Below, piece after piece: positions 1 through 9,049 of a stretch of DNA of 48,527 nucleotides. A program made the translations under genes and the position numbers. A model generated the notes under the pieces. It was not told the origin of the DNA. It saw nothing but the letters and a program-made list of their open reading frames with translations, and did no database searches. Position 1 is the first letter of the stretch; each line of letters begins with the position of its first letter. Origin of the DNA: Thermoanaerobaculia bacterium (lineage in GTDB: Bacteria > Acidobacteriota > Thermoanaerobaculia > Multivoradales > Multivoraceae); NCBI GenBank assembly GCA_022823665.1, contig JAJEHN010000006.1, positions 1-48,527 on the forward strand. The letters run 5' to 3'.

Positions 1-2
1 TT

Positions 3-3000
3 CGCTTCAGGATCACGGCGCCGGCAAGTCCCGGCAGCTACGTCTTCCGCTGGCGAATGGACGGCAGGACCATCGTCATCGACAGGCCGGTCATCCCGGC
101 GAGGTCGGACGACGGCTTCGGGGCATACACCGACAGGGTGAGGATCGTGGTGGAGGAAGAGAAGGACGTGCCGCCGTCGTTCGGCAGACAGACGATCCCG
201 TATCAGGACTGGCTGACGGGCCATCCGATCGCGCCGCTCGACCTGCCGAAGGCCACGGGCGGCAACGGGACCTTGTCGTACTCCCTGGCGTGCCACCTGC
301 CCGGCGGCGTCAGTCGGTCGGGCAGGCGAGTCAGCGGGACGCCTCGAACGAGGTGGGGTCCGACGGAGTGCACCTGGAAGGCGACGGACTCGGACGGCAA
401 CACGGCCGACAGCGACGCGGCGAAGCTGACATTCATGATCAGGGCCCGGCGGGCGGCTATCGTGGTGAACCCGGAGAGGCTGAACCTCCACGAGAGCACC
501 AAAGAAGACAATCACAGCGGGACCTTCACGGTGAAGCTGGACGGCAAGCCGCTGAGCACGGTGACGGTTTCGTTGGCGGGTTGGGACGACAAGGCAGTGA
601 CGGTGGATCCAGCGCGCCTGACCTTCAGCCCGGAGAAGTTCCGTACGGCGCAGACGGTGACGGTGACTGCCGACGACGACGATGACGCATCCAACGAGGC
701 CACGACGATCAACCTGAGCGGCCGCGGCGGCGGCTACGACGGCATCACGTCCTCGGTGGCCGTGAGCGTGACGGACGACGACAAGCGTGGCGTGATCGTG
801 GACCCGACGGCCCTGGCGATCGATGAAGGCGCTACGAAGCAGTTCACGGTCAGGTTGAAGACGCAGCCGACGGGCGCCGTGACGACGACGATCTCGGTGA
901 CGGAGCCCTCGGCAACCGCGTCGGTGACCCTGGGTGCTACGAGCTTGGACTTCACGCCGGCCACCTGGGACACGCCGCAGCCTGTCAAGGTGACGGCGGA
1001 TGATGACGATGACACGGAGAAAGGAAGGGTCGTAATCACCGCCGAGGCGCGCGGCGCCGATTACAAAGGCAAGTCGGCAACCGTGAAAGTTGCCGTAACG
1101 GACAAGGGCAATCCGCTCAAACCGGACTTGGTGGTCGTCCCGACGAATCTGCCGGTCAAGGAGGGCGAGTCCGAGACCTTCACGGTGAAGCTCACGGCGA
1201 AGCCGACGGCGAACGTCACGGTGGCGTTGTCGAGCCGGGACACCGGGGCTGCGACGGTGAACCTGCCGAGCCTGACGTTTCGCCCCGACGCCTTCGACCA
1301 GACGCAGACGGTGACCGTCACGGGCGTTCACGACCGGAACTTCGCCGACGAGAAGACGAGCATCGGTCTGACGGCGAGCGGCGGCGGCTACAACGGCGTG
1401 AACAAGACAGTGAACGTGGTGGTTACGGACGACGACAAGGACGCGGTTCCGCGGTTCAGCCGGCGGGCGGCTAGGCAGAAGTGGGTACGGGGCGAACGGG
1501 TAGCCGTCACGCTGCCGCCGGCGACCGGCGGCAACTGGGATCTGGACTACGCGCTGTCGCCGGAACCGCCGGCCGGCGTGAGGTTCAACGGATCGACGCG
1601 CGTGCTGTCCGGCACGCCGACCATTGCGCAGCAGGGGAGGACGTACACGTACGTGGTCGCGGACTCCGACGGCAACACCGAGGCCAGCGACACGGACACC
1701 CAGACGTTCACCATCGAAGTGGTGGAGCCGGAGCCGGAACCGGAGCCTGATCCCGAGCCAGAGCCCGATCCCGAGCCAGACCCAGACCCAGACCCGGACC
1801 CGAACACGTCGCCAGTCTTCAGCGGCAAGGTTCCGGCCCAGAAGTGGAGGAAGGACAAGCCGGTGTCCGTGAGGCTGCCGGAAGCGACCGGGGGCGAAGG
1901 CGACCTGACCTACAAGCTGACGCCGAAGCCGCCCGACGGCGTTGCGTTCGACCCGGCGTCACGGCTGCTGTCCGGCAAGCCGACCGCCACGCAGGCGGCT
2001 GTGACCTACACCTACACTGCGGCGGACTCGGACGACGACACGTCGGACGGCGACCGGGTCTCGCAGACGTTCACGATCGAGGTGACGCCGCCGGACACGG
2101 CGCCGGCGCTCGGCGGGACGGTCCCGGATCAGCAGTGGGTGACGGGCCAGCGGATCACTCCGCTCACGCTGCCCGCGGCGACGGGCGGCAACGGGGAGTT
2201 GACCTACTCGCTGTCGCCGGATCCGCCGGACGGAGTGAGCTTCAACCCCTCGACGCGGATGCTGTCCGGCACGCCGGCCGGGACACGGGCCGCGACGGCG
2301 TACACGTACACGGTGACGGACTCGGACGAGAACACCGCGGCCAGCGACGCGGATACGGACGAGTTCACGATCGCGGTGCGGCGGGTCGGCCTGTTGCTGA
2401 GCGAGACGGAACTGGCGGTGGACGAGCGAGTCGGCGGCTCGGCCTTCACGGTGAAGCTGGCGTCGCAGCCGACGGCCGAGGTGACGGTGGAGGTGGCGAG
2501 TTCCGATCCCGGGGCGGTGGAGGCGACTCCCGCGAGGCTGACGTTCACGGCGGCCGACTACGGCGAGCCGCGGCCGGTGACGGTCGCGGGCGTGCCGGAC
2601 CCCGGCTTCGAGGACGAAACGACGAAGGTCGGCCTGCGGGCGATCGGCGGCGGTTACGACGGCGTGGTGAAGGTGGTGACGGTGACGGTGGATGACGACG
2701 ACGTCGACACGGTCCCGGAGCTCGCCGGAGAGTTCGACGCCCTGGAGTGGCTCGCGGGCCGCGCGATCGACCCGGTCGTGCTGCCCGCGGGGACCGGCGG
2801 CAACGCGCCGCTGACGTACTCGCTGCGGCCGGACCCGCCGGACGGCGTGACGTTCGATCCCGCGACGCGGACGCTGTCGGGCACTCCGGCCGAGGCTCAG
2901 CCGGCGACGACGTACACGTACACGGCGGCGGACTCGGACGAGAACACGGAGGCCGGCGACGCGGCGACGGCGGAGTTCACGATCACGGTGAAGCAGGCGG

Positions 3001-6000
3001 CCCTCGTGTCGAGCAAGGCGAGCCTGGCCCTGGAGGAGGGCGGCGCCGGCGGGACGTTCAAGATCAAGCTGGCGGCGCTGCCGAAGGCCGACGTGACGGT
3101 GTCCGTGACAAGCGATGACGGCGGCGCGGCATCGGTGAATCCGGCGAGCCTGACGTTTACCACGGCCAACCACAACGTGGCGCGGACGGTGACGGTCAAG
3201 GGCGTCGAGGACGACGACTTCGACGACGAGACGACGGAGATCACGCTCACCGCTGCCGGCGGCGGCTACGACGGCGAAACGGCGACGGTCTCCGTGACGG
3301 TGGACGACGACGAGGCGGACACGGCGCCGTCGTTCGACGGCCAGGCGCCGGACCGGGAGTGGACGGCGGATCGGCCGATCACCACGGTCACGCTGCCCGA
3401 GGCGACCGGCGGCAACGGCGAGCTGACCTACACCTTGTCGCCCGATCCGCCCGAGGGTGTCGTGTTCGACCCCGCGACGCGCACGCTCTCCGGCACGCCG
3501 AAGTCTTCCCAGGACGCAACGGAATACAGGTACAAGGCGACGGACGCGGATCGCAACACGGCGGACGGCGACGCGGCCTCCCAGACCTTCACGATCGCGG
3601 TGAAGCGCGTGACCCTGGTGCTGAGCACGACTCGTCTCGAGTTGAAGGAAGGCGAGACGGACCAGACGCTCACCGTCAAGCTGGGGTCGCCTCCGACGGA
3701 GGACGTCACCGTGTCGCTCGCGATGGACAGGGAGATCGTGACGACGGATCCGCGTCAACTGATCTTCACGCCCGCGAACCATGCCACGCCCCGGACGGTG
3801 ACGGCCAAGGGCGCCCAGGACGACGACTTCGACGACGAGACGACGGAGATCACGCTCACCGCTGCCGGCGGCGGTTACGACGGCGAAACGGCGACGGTAA
3901 CCGTGACGGTGGAGGACGACGAGACGGACACGGCCCCGGCGTTCAGCGTCGAGATGGACGACATCGAGTGGGTGGCGAATCGGGCGTTCGAGCCGTTCGC
4001 CCTTCCGGAGGCTTCAGGCGGCAACGGGAAGCTGACGTACACGCTGTCGCCGGAGCCACCGGCGAGCGTGACGTTCGACCCGGCGACGCGGACGCTCTCG
4101 GGCACGCCGACGGCGACACAGGAGCCGACGCTCTACACCTGGACGGCGACGGACGCGGACGGGAACACGGACGCCGCGGACGCCGCGACCCTCACCTTCA
4201 CGATCGAGGTGTGGCTCGAGGGCCTGGACGACGCCGCCTTCGTCTCGCACGCCGGCGTGCCGGAGGTGATGCTTGCCGGCGACAAGGCGACGGTGACGGT
4301 GCGGATGCGGAACACGGGCCCCACGACGTGGAGATCGGCGAGCTACAGGCTGGGCTCCCAGCGGCCGCTGGACAACGAGACCTGGGGGCTGGCCCGCGTG
4401 GCGTTGCCGGGCGACGTGGCGCCGGACGAGACGGTGGACCTGACCTTCGCCATCACGGCGCCGACGGAAGTCGGAAACCACAAGTTCCGGTGGCGGATGG
4501 TGCGGGGCGCAAGCGGCTGGTTCGGCGGCAAGACGGAGTTGCTGACGATCGCGGTGGAAGACCCGTCGTTCCTGGGCCGGGAAGTACCGGACCAGACGTG
4601 GGTGAAGGACGACACCGTCGTGTCGCTCACTCTGCCCGAGGCACGCGGCGCCGGCGAGGCGTTGACCTACTCGCTGAAGCCCGCCCCGCCGGATGGCGTG
4701 ACCTTCACGGAGGCGACGCGAGTGCTGGCCGGGACGCCGACCACGGTGCAGGAGGCGACGGAGTACAGGTACGTCGCCGCGGATGCCAGCGGCAAGAAGG
4801 CGAAGCTCACGTTCGAGATCGTCGTGGAGGAAGACGTGATCGACGACGCGGCCGTCGTGCAGGTTTCTGGCCTGCCGTCGAAGATGGCGGCCGGCGGCAA
4901 GACGACGGTCACGGTCACGATGACGAACACCGGCACGACGACCTGGTCGTCGCCCGCCGGCTACGGTCTGGGCTCCTGGGATCGCTCGGACAAGGACAGA
5001 TGGGGCGTTCGGCGGGCGGCCGTGCCCGGGAGCGTGGCTCCGAACGAGACGGCCGACTTCACGTTCGACGTCACCGCTCCGGACACGCCGGGCGTCCACC
5101 CCTTCACGTGGCGCATGGTGCGGGACCCGGGGGCGTGGTTCGGCTCGCATACGGCGGACGTCTCCGTCACGGTGGAGGATCCCTCGTTCGGGGACGAGAC
5201 GGTGGCCGACCGGACGTGGATGCAGGGCGAGGAGGTGGACGCTCTGGTGTTGCCGGCGGCCGGCGGCACGGCGGGGCCGTTCAGCTACGCGATCTCACCC
5301 GATCTGCCGGACGGCGTGACGTTCGCCGAATCGACCCGCACGGTCTCCGGAACGCCGGAAGCGGCCCAGGGAGCGACGCAATACAGCTACACGGCGACGG
5401 CGACGGACGGCGGGACGGCTACGCTGTCGTTCGGAATCGCCGTGGAAGCACTGGCGATGGACGACGCGGCGTTCGTTTCCCAGACGGCCGTGCCGGAGAA
5501 GATGGCGGCGGGTGCGGAGGCCGTGGTCACGGTGCGGATGAAGAACACGGGCACGACGACCTGGACGAAGGCGGCGGGCTACGCGCTCGGCTCGCAGCGG
5601 CCGGACGACAACGAGCGCTGGGGCCTCAAGCGGGTCTCCCCGCCGGCTGACGTGGCACCGGACGCGACGGTGGACTTCGCCTTCACCATCACGGCGCCGA
5701 CGGACGTCGGCCGCCAGGGGTTCCGCTGGCGGATGGTGCGCGGCGCCGACGGCTGGTTCGGGAGGAAGACGGAGCTTGTGACCATCGAGGTGGAGGACCC
5801 GTCGTTCGGCGACGCGGCGATCGGTGATCAGAGGTGGGCGAAGGACGCGGCGATCGCGACGCTGCTCCTGCACGAGGCGGACGGGACGGCCGGGCCGTTC
5901 ACGTACTCGCTGACGCCGGAGTTGCCGGACGGCGTGACGTTCGACGGGTCCAACCGGACGATCTCCGGCCGGCCGACGGCGGTGGCGGAGGAGACGGAGT

Positions 6001-6632
6001 ACAGCTACACGGCGACCGACACGAACGGCGGGACGGCTACGCTGCCGTTCATGGTGACGGTGAGCGAACACGCGGTGGCCGCGCAGGGGGCGGCATCGCC
6101 ACCGGGGCCCGCTGTTGCGTTCGAGTTTCGGAACGGCGTTCAGCGCGGGCGTGGCGCGGGCAATGGCGTCGCGGCGGAGGCCGGGACGCCGGGCTGGTCG
6201 GCAGACTCGGTCGACGCAACGATCTCCCGGATTCCGGTCGGCCTCGCTCCCGGTGGCCTCGCGCTGCGGCTGCGCGGCAGCGACGCCGGCGGTGACGAAC
6301 TGCCAGACGCCGTGATCACCGAGCAGTGGATTCCGGTGCAGGGCGGGACGTACCGTCTCTCCGCCTGCATGCTGCGGGAGAACGCGAGCGACAACGTGTA
6401 CGTCGACTTCGACGGCGGCGCGGGCCGCGACGGCGACTTCCTGGACGCCCACATCGTTGCGACGGAGACCGGCGTCTGGGAGTGCGGGGCGGTGACGAAG
6501 TGCATCCCCGAGTCCGTCGGCGCCGTGCGCGTGCGGGCGGTCCGGGAGGGCGCCAACCTGGGCGATGCGTGGTTCGACCGGATCGAACTGAAGCGGCTGG
6601 CCGCCTGTGGAGGGCAGAGGCGCGAGGAGTAG
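3..6632 (+). CDS. Giant multi-Ig surface/secreted protein, 5'-truncated by the window edge
   Basis: The reading frame is open from base 3. The first codons read TAPASPGSYVFRWRM, which matches the end of modules seen later in the same protein, so the true start lies upstream; the first in-window ATG (57) is not the start. About 2200 residues are visible. They include roughly ten putative-Ig modules (He_PIG type, with T/S-GGNG-LTY-L and a LSGTP turn), six Calx-beta-like modules ending in DDDD clusters that probably bind calcium, an acidic proline linker (EPEP/DPDP, about residues 563-592 from the ATG at 57), and three NBR1-type Ig modules (DDAAFVS, NTGTTTW, FRWRMVRG-WFG, roughly 1390-1500, 1590-1700 and 1800-1910). 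A C-terminal module of about 150 residues resembles a carbohydrate-binding jelly roll. There is no sorting signal or membrane segment at the C-terminus. An extracellular adhesin or matrix role is inferred from the domain content; the N-terminus and any signal peptide are not visible. Confidence 0.85.
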   Translation, partial: RFRITAPASPGSYVFRWRMDGRTIVIDRPVIPARSDDGFGAYTDRVRIVVEEEKDVPPSFGRQTIPYQDWLTGHPIAPLDLPKATGGNGTLSYSLACHLPGGVSRSGRRVSGTPRTRWGPTECTWKATDSDGNTADSDAAKLTFMIRARRAAIVVNPERLNLHESTKEDNHSGTFTVKLDGKPLSTVTVSLAGWDDKAVTVDPARLTFSPEKFRTAQTVTVTADDDDDASNEATTINLSGRGGGYDGITSSVAVSVTDDDKRGVIVDPTALAIDEGATKQFTVRLKTQPTGAVTTTISVTEPSATASVTLGATSLDFTPATWDTPQPVKVTADDDDDTEKGRVVITAEARGADYKGKSATVKVAVTDKGNPLKPDLVVVPTNLPVKEGESETFTVKLTAKPTANVTVALSSRDTGAATVNLPSLTFRPDAFDQTQTVTVTGVHDRNFADEKTSIGLTASGGGYNGVNKTVNVVVTDDDKDAVPRFSRRAARQKWVRGERVAVTLPPATGGNWDLDYALSPEPPAGVRFNGSTRVLSGTPTIAQQGRTYTYVVADSDGNTEASDTDTQTFTIEVVEPEPEPEPDPEPEPDPEPDPDPDPDPNTSPVFSGKVPAQKWRKDKPVSVRLPEATGGEGDLTYKLTPKPPDGVAFDPASRLLSGKPTATQAAVTYTYTAADSDDDTSDGDRVSQTFTIEVTPPDTAPALGGTVPDQQWVTGQRITPLTLPAATGGNGELTYSLSPDPPDGVSFNPSTRMLSGTPAGTRAATAYTYTVTDSDENTAASDADTDEFTIAVRRVGLLLSETELAVDERVGGSAFTVKLASQPTAEVTVEVASSDPGAVEATPARLTFTAADYGEPRPVTVAGVPDPGFEDETTKVGLRAIGGGYDGVVKVVTVTVDDDDVDTVPELAGEFDALEWLAGRAIDPVVLPAGTGGNAPLTYSLRPDPPDGVTFDPATRTLSGTPAEAQPATTYTYTAADSDENTEAGDAATAEFTITVKQAALVSSKASLALEEGGAGGTFKIKLAALPKADVTVSVTSDDGGAASVNPASLTFTTANHNVARTVTVKGVEDDDFDDETTEITLTAAGGGYDGETATVSVTVDDDEADTAPSFDGQAPDREWTADRPITTVTLPEATGGNGELTYTLSPDPPEGVVFDPATRTLSGTPKSSQDATEYRYKATDADRNTADGDAASQTFTIAVKRVTLVLSTTRLELKEGETDQTLTVKLGSPPTEDVTVSLAMDREIVTTDPRQLIFTPANHATPRTVTAKGAQDDDFDDETTEITLTAAGGGYDGETATVTVTVEDDETDTAPAFSVEMDDIEWVANRAFEPFALPEASGGNGKLTYTLSPEPPASVTFDPATRTLSGTPTATQEPTLYTWTATDADGNTDAADAATLTFTIEVWLEGLDDAAFVSHAGVPEVMLAGDKATVTVRMRNTGPTTWRSASYRLGSQRPLDNETWGLARVALPGDVAPDETVDLTFAITAPTEVGNHKFRWRMVRGASGWFGGKTELLTIAVEDPSFLGREVPDQTWVKDDTVVSLTLPEARGAGEALTYSLKPAPPDGVTFTEATRVLAGTPTTVQEATEYRYVAADASGKKAKLTFEIVVEEDVIDDAAVVQVSGLPSKMAAGGKTTVTVTMTNTGTTTWSSPAGYGLGSWDRSDKDRWGVRRAAVPGSVAPNETADFTFDVTAPDTPGVHPFTWRMVRDPGAWFGSHTADVSVTVEDPSFGDETVADRTWMQGEEVDALVLPAAGGTAGPFSYAISPDLPDGVTFAESTRTVSGTPEAAQGATQYSYTATATDGGTATLSFGIAVEALAMDDAAFVSQTAVPEKMAAGAEAVVTVRMKNTGTTTWTKAAGYALGSQRPDDNERWGLKRVSPPADVAPDATVDFAFTITAPTDVGRQGFRWRMVRGADGWFGRKTELVTIEVEDPSFGDAAIGDQRWAKDAAIATLLLHEADGTAGPFTYSLTPELPDGVTFDGSNRTISGRPTAVAEETEYSYTATDTNGGTATLPFMVTVSEHAVAAQGAASPPGPAVAFEFRNGVQRGRGAGNGVAAEAGTPGWSADSVDATISRIPVGLAPGGLALRLRGSDAGGDELPDAVITEQWIPVQGGTYRLSACMLRENASDNVYVDFDGGAGRDGDFLDAHIVATETGVWECGAVTKCIPESVGAVRVRAVREGANLGDAWFDRIELKRLAACGGQRREE
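3208..3289 (+). repeat. Direct repeat copy 1 inside the multi-Ig gene
   Basis: This 82-nt segment encodes the end of a Calx-beta-like module. It recurs 609 nt (203 codons) downstream at 3817-3898 with a single mismatch (c at 3266 versus t at 3875). Near-identity at synonymous sites points to recent duplication or gene conversion of one module pair. Confidence 0.85.
3817..3898 (+). repeat. Direct repeat copy 2 inside the multi-Ig gene
   Basis: Second copy of the 82-nt repeat found at 3208-3289, in the same reading frame and differing at one third-codon position. The flanking sequence (about 3184-3310 versus 3793-3919) is also clearly similar, so the duplicated unit is larger than the exact match and equals one Ig plus Calx-beta pair. 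Confidence 0.85.
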
Positions 6633-6853
6633 CGCCGCTTCGCGGCACGGCGTTTCCCAGAAGCCGACGGGCGAACGGACGACACAAGGGTGCTTTCAGA
6701 AAGTGACAAGGTATGGGACACAAAGAACGATGCCGCATAGACTGCTGCCGCCTTGACGATGAGCTGCGGGCGGGTGGGGCCACCGCCATCCGCCCCGCCA
6801 GTCCGAGCGTCCATTGACTGGCGTTTGGATGATCCACCCACCCGGGAGTCCCG

Positions 6854-8257
6854 ATGAGCCTACCCGCCGAGGCGACCACGTTCGCCCCTTCGACGTCAGA
6901 TCGCGACCACCTTTCCGTCCTCCATCCGACGACTGATCTTCCCGCTCTCCGCCGTGACGGGCCGCTGGTGATCGAACGGGGTCAGGGCATCCGGGTCTGG
7001 GACGAGGACGGCAAGGAGTACATCGAGGGGTTGGCCGGCTTGTGGTGCACGGCGCTGGGCTACGGCGTGGAGGAACTCGCGGAAGCCGCCGCGGAGCAGA
7101 TCCGGAAGCTCTCCTTCTCCCACCTGTTCGCGGGCCGCAGCCACGAGCCGGCGGTCGCATTGGCCGAGAAACTGCGCGAGATCGGGCCGGTCGAGAACGC
7201 GAAGGCCTTCTTCGGAACGTCCGGCTCGGACGCGAACGACACGCAGGTCAAGCTCGTCTGGTACTACAACAACGCGCTCGGTCGGCCGGAGAAGAAGAAG
7301 ATCATCAGCCGCCGCCGCGGCTACCACGGGGTTTCGCTGGCCGCCGGCAGCATGACCGGGCTGCCCCCGTTTCACAAGAGCTTCGACCTGCCCCTGCCGC
7401 AGTTCCGCCACGTGACCTGCCCGCACTACTACCGGGAGGGCAAGCCTGGCGAAACGGAAGCGGAGTTCACGGCCCGGCTGGCGGCCGAACTCGACGAGCT
7501 GATCCGCGCCGAAGGCCCCGAAACCGTCGCGGCCTTCATCGCCGAACCGGTGCTGGGCGCCGGCGGCGTCGTCGTGCCTCCCGAGGGCTACTACCCGGCG
7601 GTCCAGAAGGTCCTGGACGAGCACGACGTGCTGCTGATCGACGACGAGGTGATCTGCGGCTTCGGACGGCTGGGCACGCCGTTCGGCGCCGAGGCGATGG
7701 GGATGAGGCCGGACACCGCCTCGGTCGCGAAAGCCCTGTCGTCCGCCTACGTGCCGATCAGCGCGGTGCTGGTACCGGACGAGATGGTCGACGTGTTCGT
7801 CGAGGCGGGCGAGCGCTGGGGCGTGTTCGGCCATGGCTTTACGTACACGGGGCATCCGGTCTGCGCGGCCGTGGCGCTCAAGGCGCTGGAACTGATGGAG
7901 GAACGGGATCTCTTCGCTCACGCGGATCGGGTTGGGCGCTACTTTCAGGCCGGGCTGCGGCGGTTTGCCGACCATCCGCTGGTCGGGGAAGTGCGAGGCA
8001 AGGGCCTGCTCGGCTCCTGCGAGCTCGTGGCGGACAGGCGGACCCGCGAGGCTTTCCCGGTTCAGCGCGGAGTGGGAACGTACTGCATGAATCGCTGCCT
8101 GGATCACGGCGTGATTCTGCGCGCGCTGGGCGACACGGTGGCGTTCTGCCCGCCCCTGATCGTCACGGAATCGGACATCGACGAGATCCTGGAGCGCTTC
8201 GGCCGCGGCCTGGACGAGACCCTGGCCTGGGTCGAGGCGGGCGGGGGAGCGTCCTGA
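6854..8257 (+). CDS. Class III (omega) aminotransferase, PLP-dependent
   Basis: 467 residues, full length for class III aminotransferases of the omega-amino acid/amine:pyruvate type. The PLP phosphate-binding GTSGSDAND lies at 121-129, the YHG motif at about 157-159, the pyridine-nitrogen aspartate in LIDDEV at 261-266, and the Schiff-base lysine at 293 in SVAKALSS. It transfers an amino group from an omega-amine or omega-amino acid to a keto acid in the cytoplasm; the substrate cannot be read from the sequence. The ATG at 6854 has GGGAG at 6843-6848 in front. Its stop codon overlaps the start of the following SDR (TGATG), so the two are translationally coupled and may act in sequence, for example on an amino alcohol or amine. 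Confidence 0.93.
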   Translation: MSLPAEATTFAPSTSDRDHLSVLHPTTDLPALRRDGPLVIERGQGIRVWDEDGKEYIEGLAGLWCTALGYGVEELAEAAAEQIRKLSFSHLFAGRSHEPAVALAEKLREIGPVENAKAFFGTSGSDANDTQVKLVWYYNNALGRPEKKKIISRRRGYHGVSLAAGSMTGLPPFHKSFDLPLPQFRHVTCPHYYREGKPGETEAEFTARLAAELDELIRAEGPETVAAFIAEPVLGAGGVVVPPEGYYPAVQKVLDEHDVLLIDDEVICGFGRLGTPFGAEAMGMRPDTASVAKALSSAYVPISAVLVPDEMVDVFVEAGERWGVFGHGFTYTGHPVCAAVALKALELMEERDLFAHADRVGRYFQAGLRRFADHPLVGEVRGKGLLGSCELVADRRTREAFPVQRGVGTYCMNRCLDHGVILRALGDTVAFCPPLIVTESDIDEILERFGRGLDETLAWVEAGGGAS

Positions 8258-9036
8258 TGACGGAACTGAGCACGCTGAGCCGGTCGGTGGCCGGCAAGAC
8301 GGCGCTGGTCACCGGTTGCGCCTCGGGCATGGGCCGGGCCACGGCGAAGCTGTTCGCTGTCGAAGGCGCGAATGTCGCTGCTACGGACATCAACGCGGAC
8401 GGAGTTCGGGCAACGGTCGCCGAGATTCGCGCCGCCGGGCGGGAAGCGACCGCCTGGACCCTGGACGTGGGCGACGGCGATGCGATTCGCCGGGTGGTCG
8501 ACGAAGTCGCCGAGCGCTATGGCGGCCTGGACATCCTGGTGAACAATGCCGGCATCTCCCGCGGCGGCCCGATCGACGCCGACGAGTACGAGGTGCGTTG
8601 GCAGGAGACGGTCAATGTTCTCCTCACCGCCCACCAGCGGACGATCCGCGCGGCGCTGCCCTACCTCCGCAAGTCCGATTCACCGCGGATCGTCAACATC
8701 GCGTCGACCGAGGGCCTGGGCGCGACCGCCATGAACAGCGCCTATTCGGCGGCCAAGACGGGGGTTATCGGATTGACCCGGGGTCTGGCGGTGGAGCTGG
8801 GCAAGGAGGGCATCACGGTGAACTGCATCTGCCCCGGCCCGATCCGTACCGCGATGACGGAGCGGATTCCGGAGGAGCACAAGCAGATCTACGCCCGCCG
8901 GCGCACGGCGCTACGCCGCTACGGCGACCCGGAGGAGGTGGCGCACGGCACGCTGCATCTCTGCCTGCCCGCCTCGTCCTTCATCACCGGGGTTGCGTTG
9001 CCGGTCGACGGTGGTTTGACCGTTCGCCGCGCCTGA
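8257..9036 (+). CDS. SDR-family NAD(P)-dependent oxidoreductase
   Basis: 259 residues, classical short-chain dehydrogenase/reductase. The Rossmann motif TGCASGMG is at 19-26, NNAG at 96-99, the catalytic Ser at 150, and YSAAK (Tyr163/Lys167) follows. The C-terminal FITGVALPVDGG is the usual end of FabG-like enzymes. The start is the ATG at 8257, whose A is also the last base of the aminotransferase stop codon. The coupling suggests that the two enzymes share a pathway; the substrate is unknown. It converges with the sulfatase-like gene, with only 13 bases between the stop codons. Confidence 0.93.
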   Translation: MTELSTLSRSVAGKTALVTGCASGMGRATAKLFAVEGANVAATDINADGVRATVAEIRAAGREATAWTLDVGDGDAIRRVVDEVAERYGGLDILVNNAGISRGGPIDADEYEVRWQETVNVLLTAHQRTIRAALPYLRKSDSPRIVNIASTEGLGATAMNSAYSAAKTGVIGLTRGLAVELGKEGITVNCICPGPIRTAMTERIPEEHKQIYARRRTALRRYGDPEEVAHGTLHLCLPASSFITGVALPVDGGLTVRRA

Positions 9037-9049
9037 CTGTCCATTCCGC

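Noticed and set aside
1959..5650. Long open frames on both strands inside the multi-Ig gene (about 600 and 760 residues)
   Set aside because: Their translations are Arg/Gly-rich with no domain pattern; they arise because the high-GC, repetitive coding sequence lacks stop codons in other frames.
1..6632. Regular repeats in the first gene as a CRISPR array or satellite
   Set aside because: The repeats are in frame, encode protein modules and vary in spacing; no constant short repeat with unique spacers exists.
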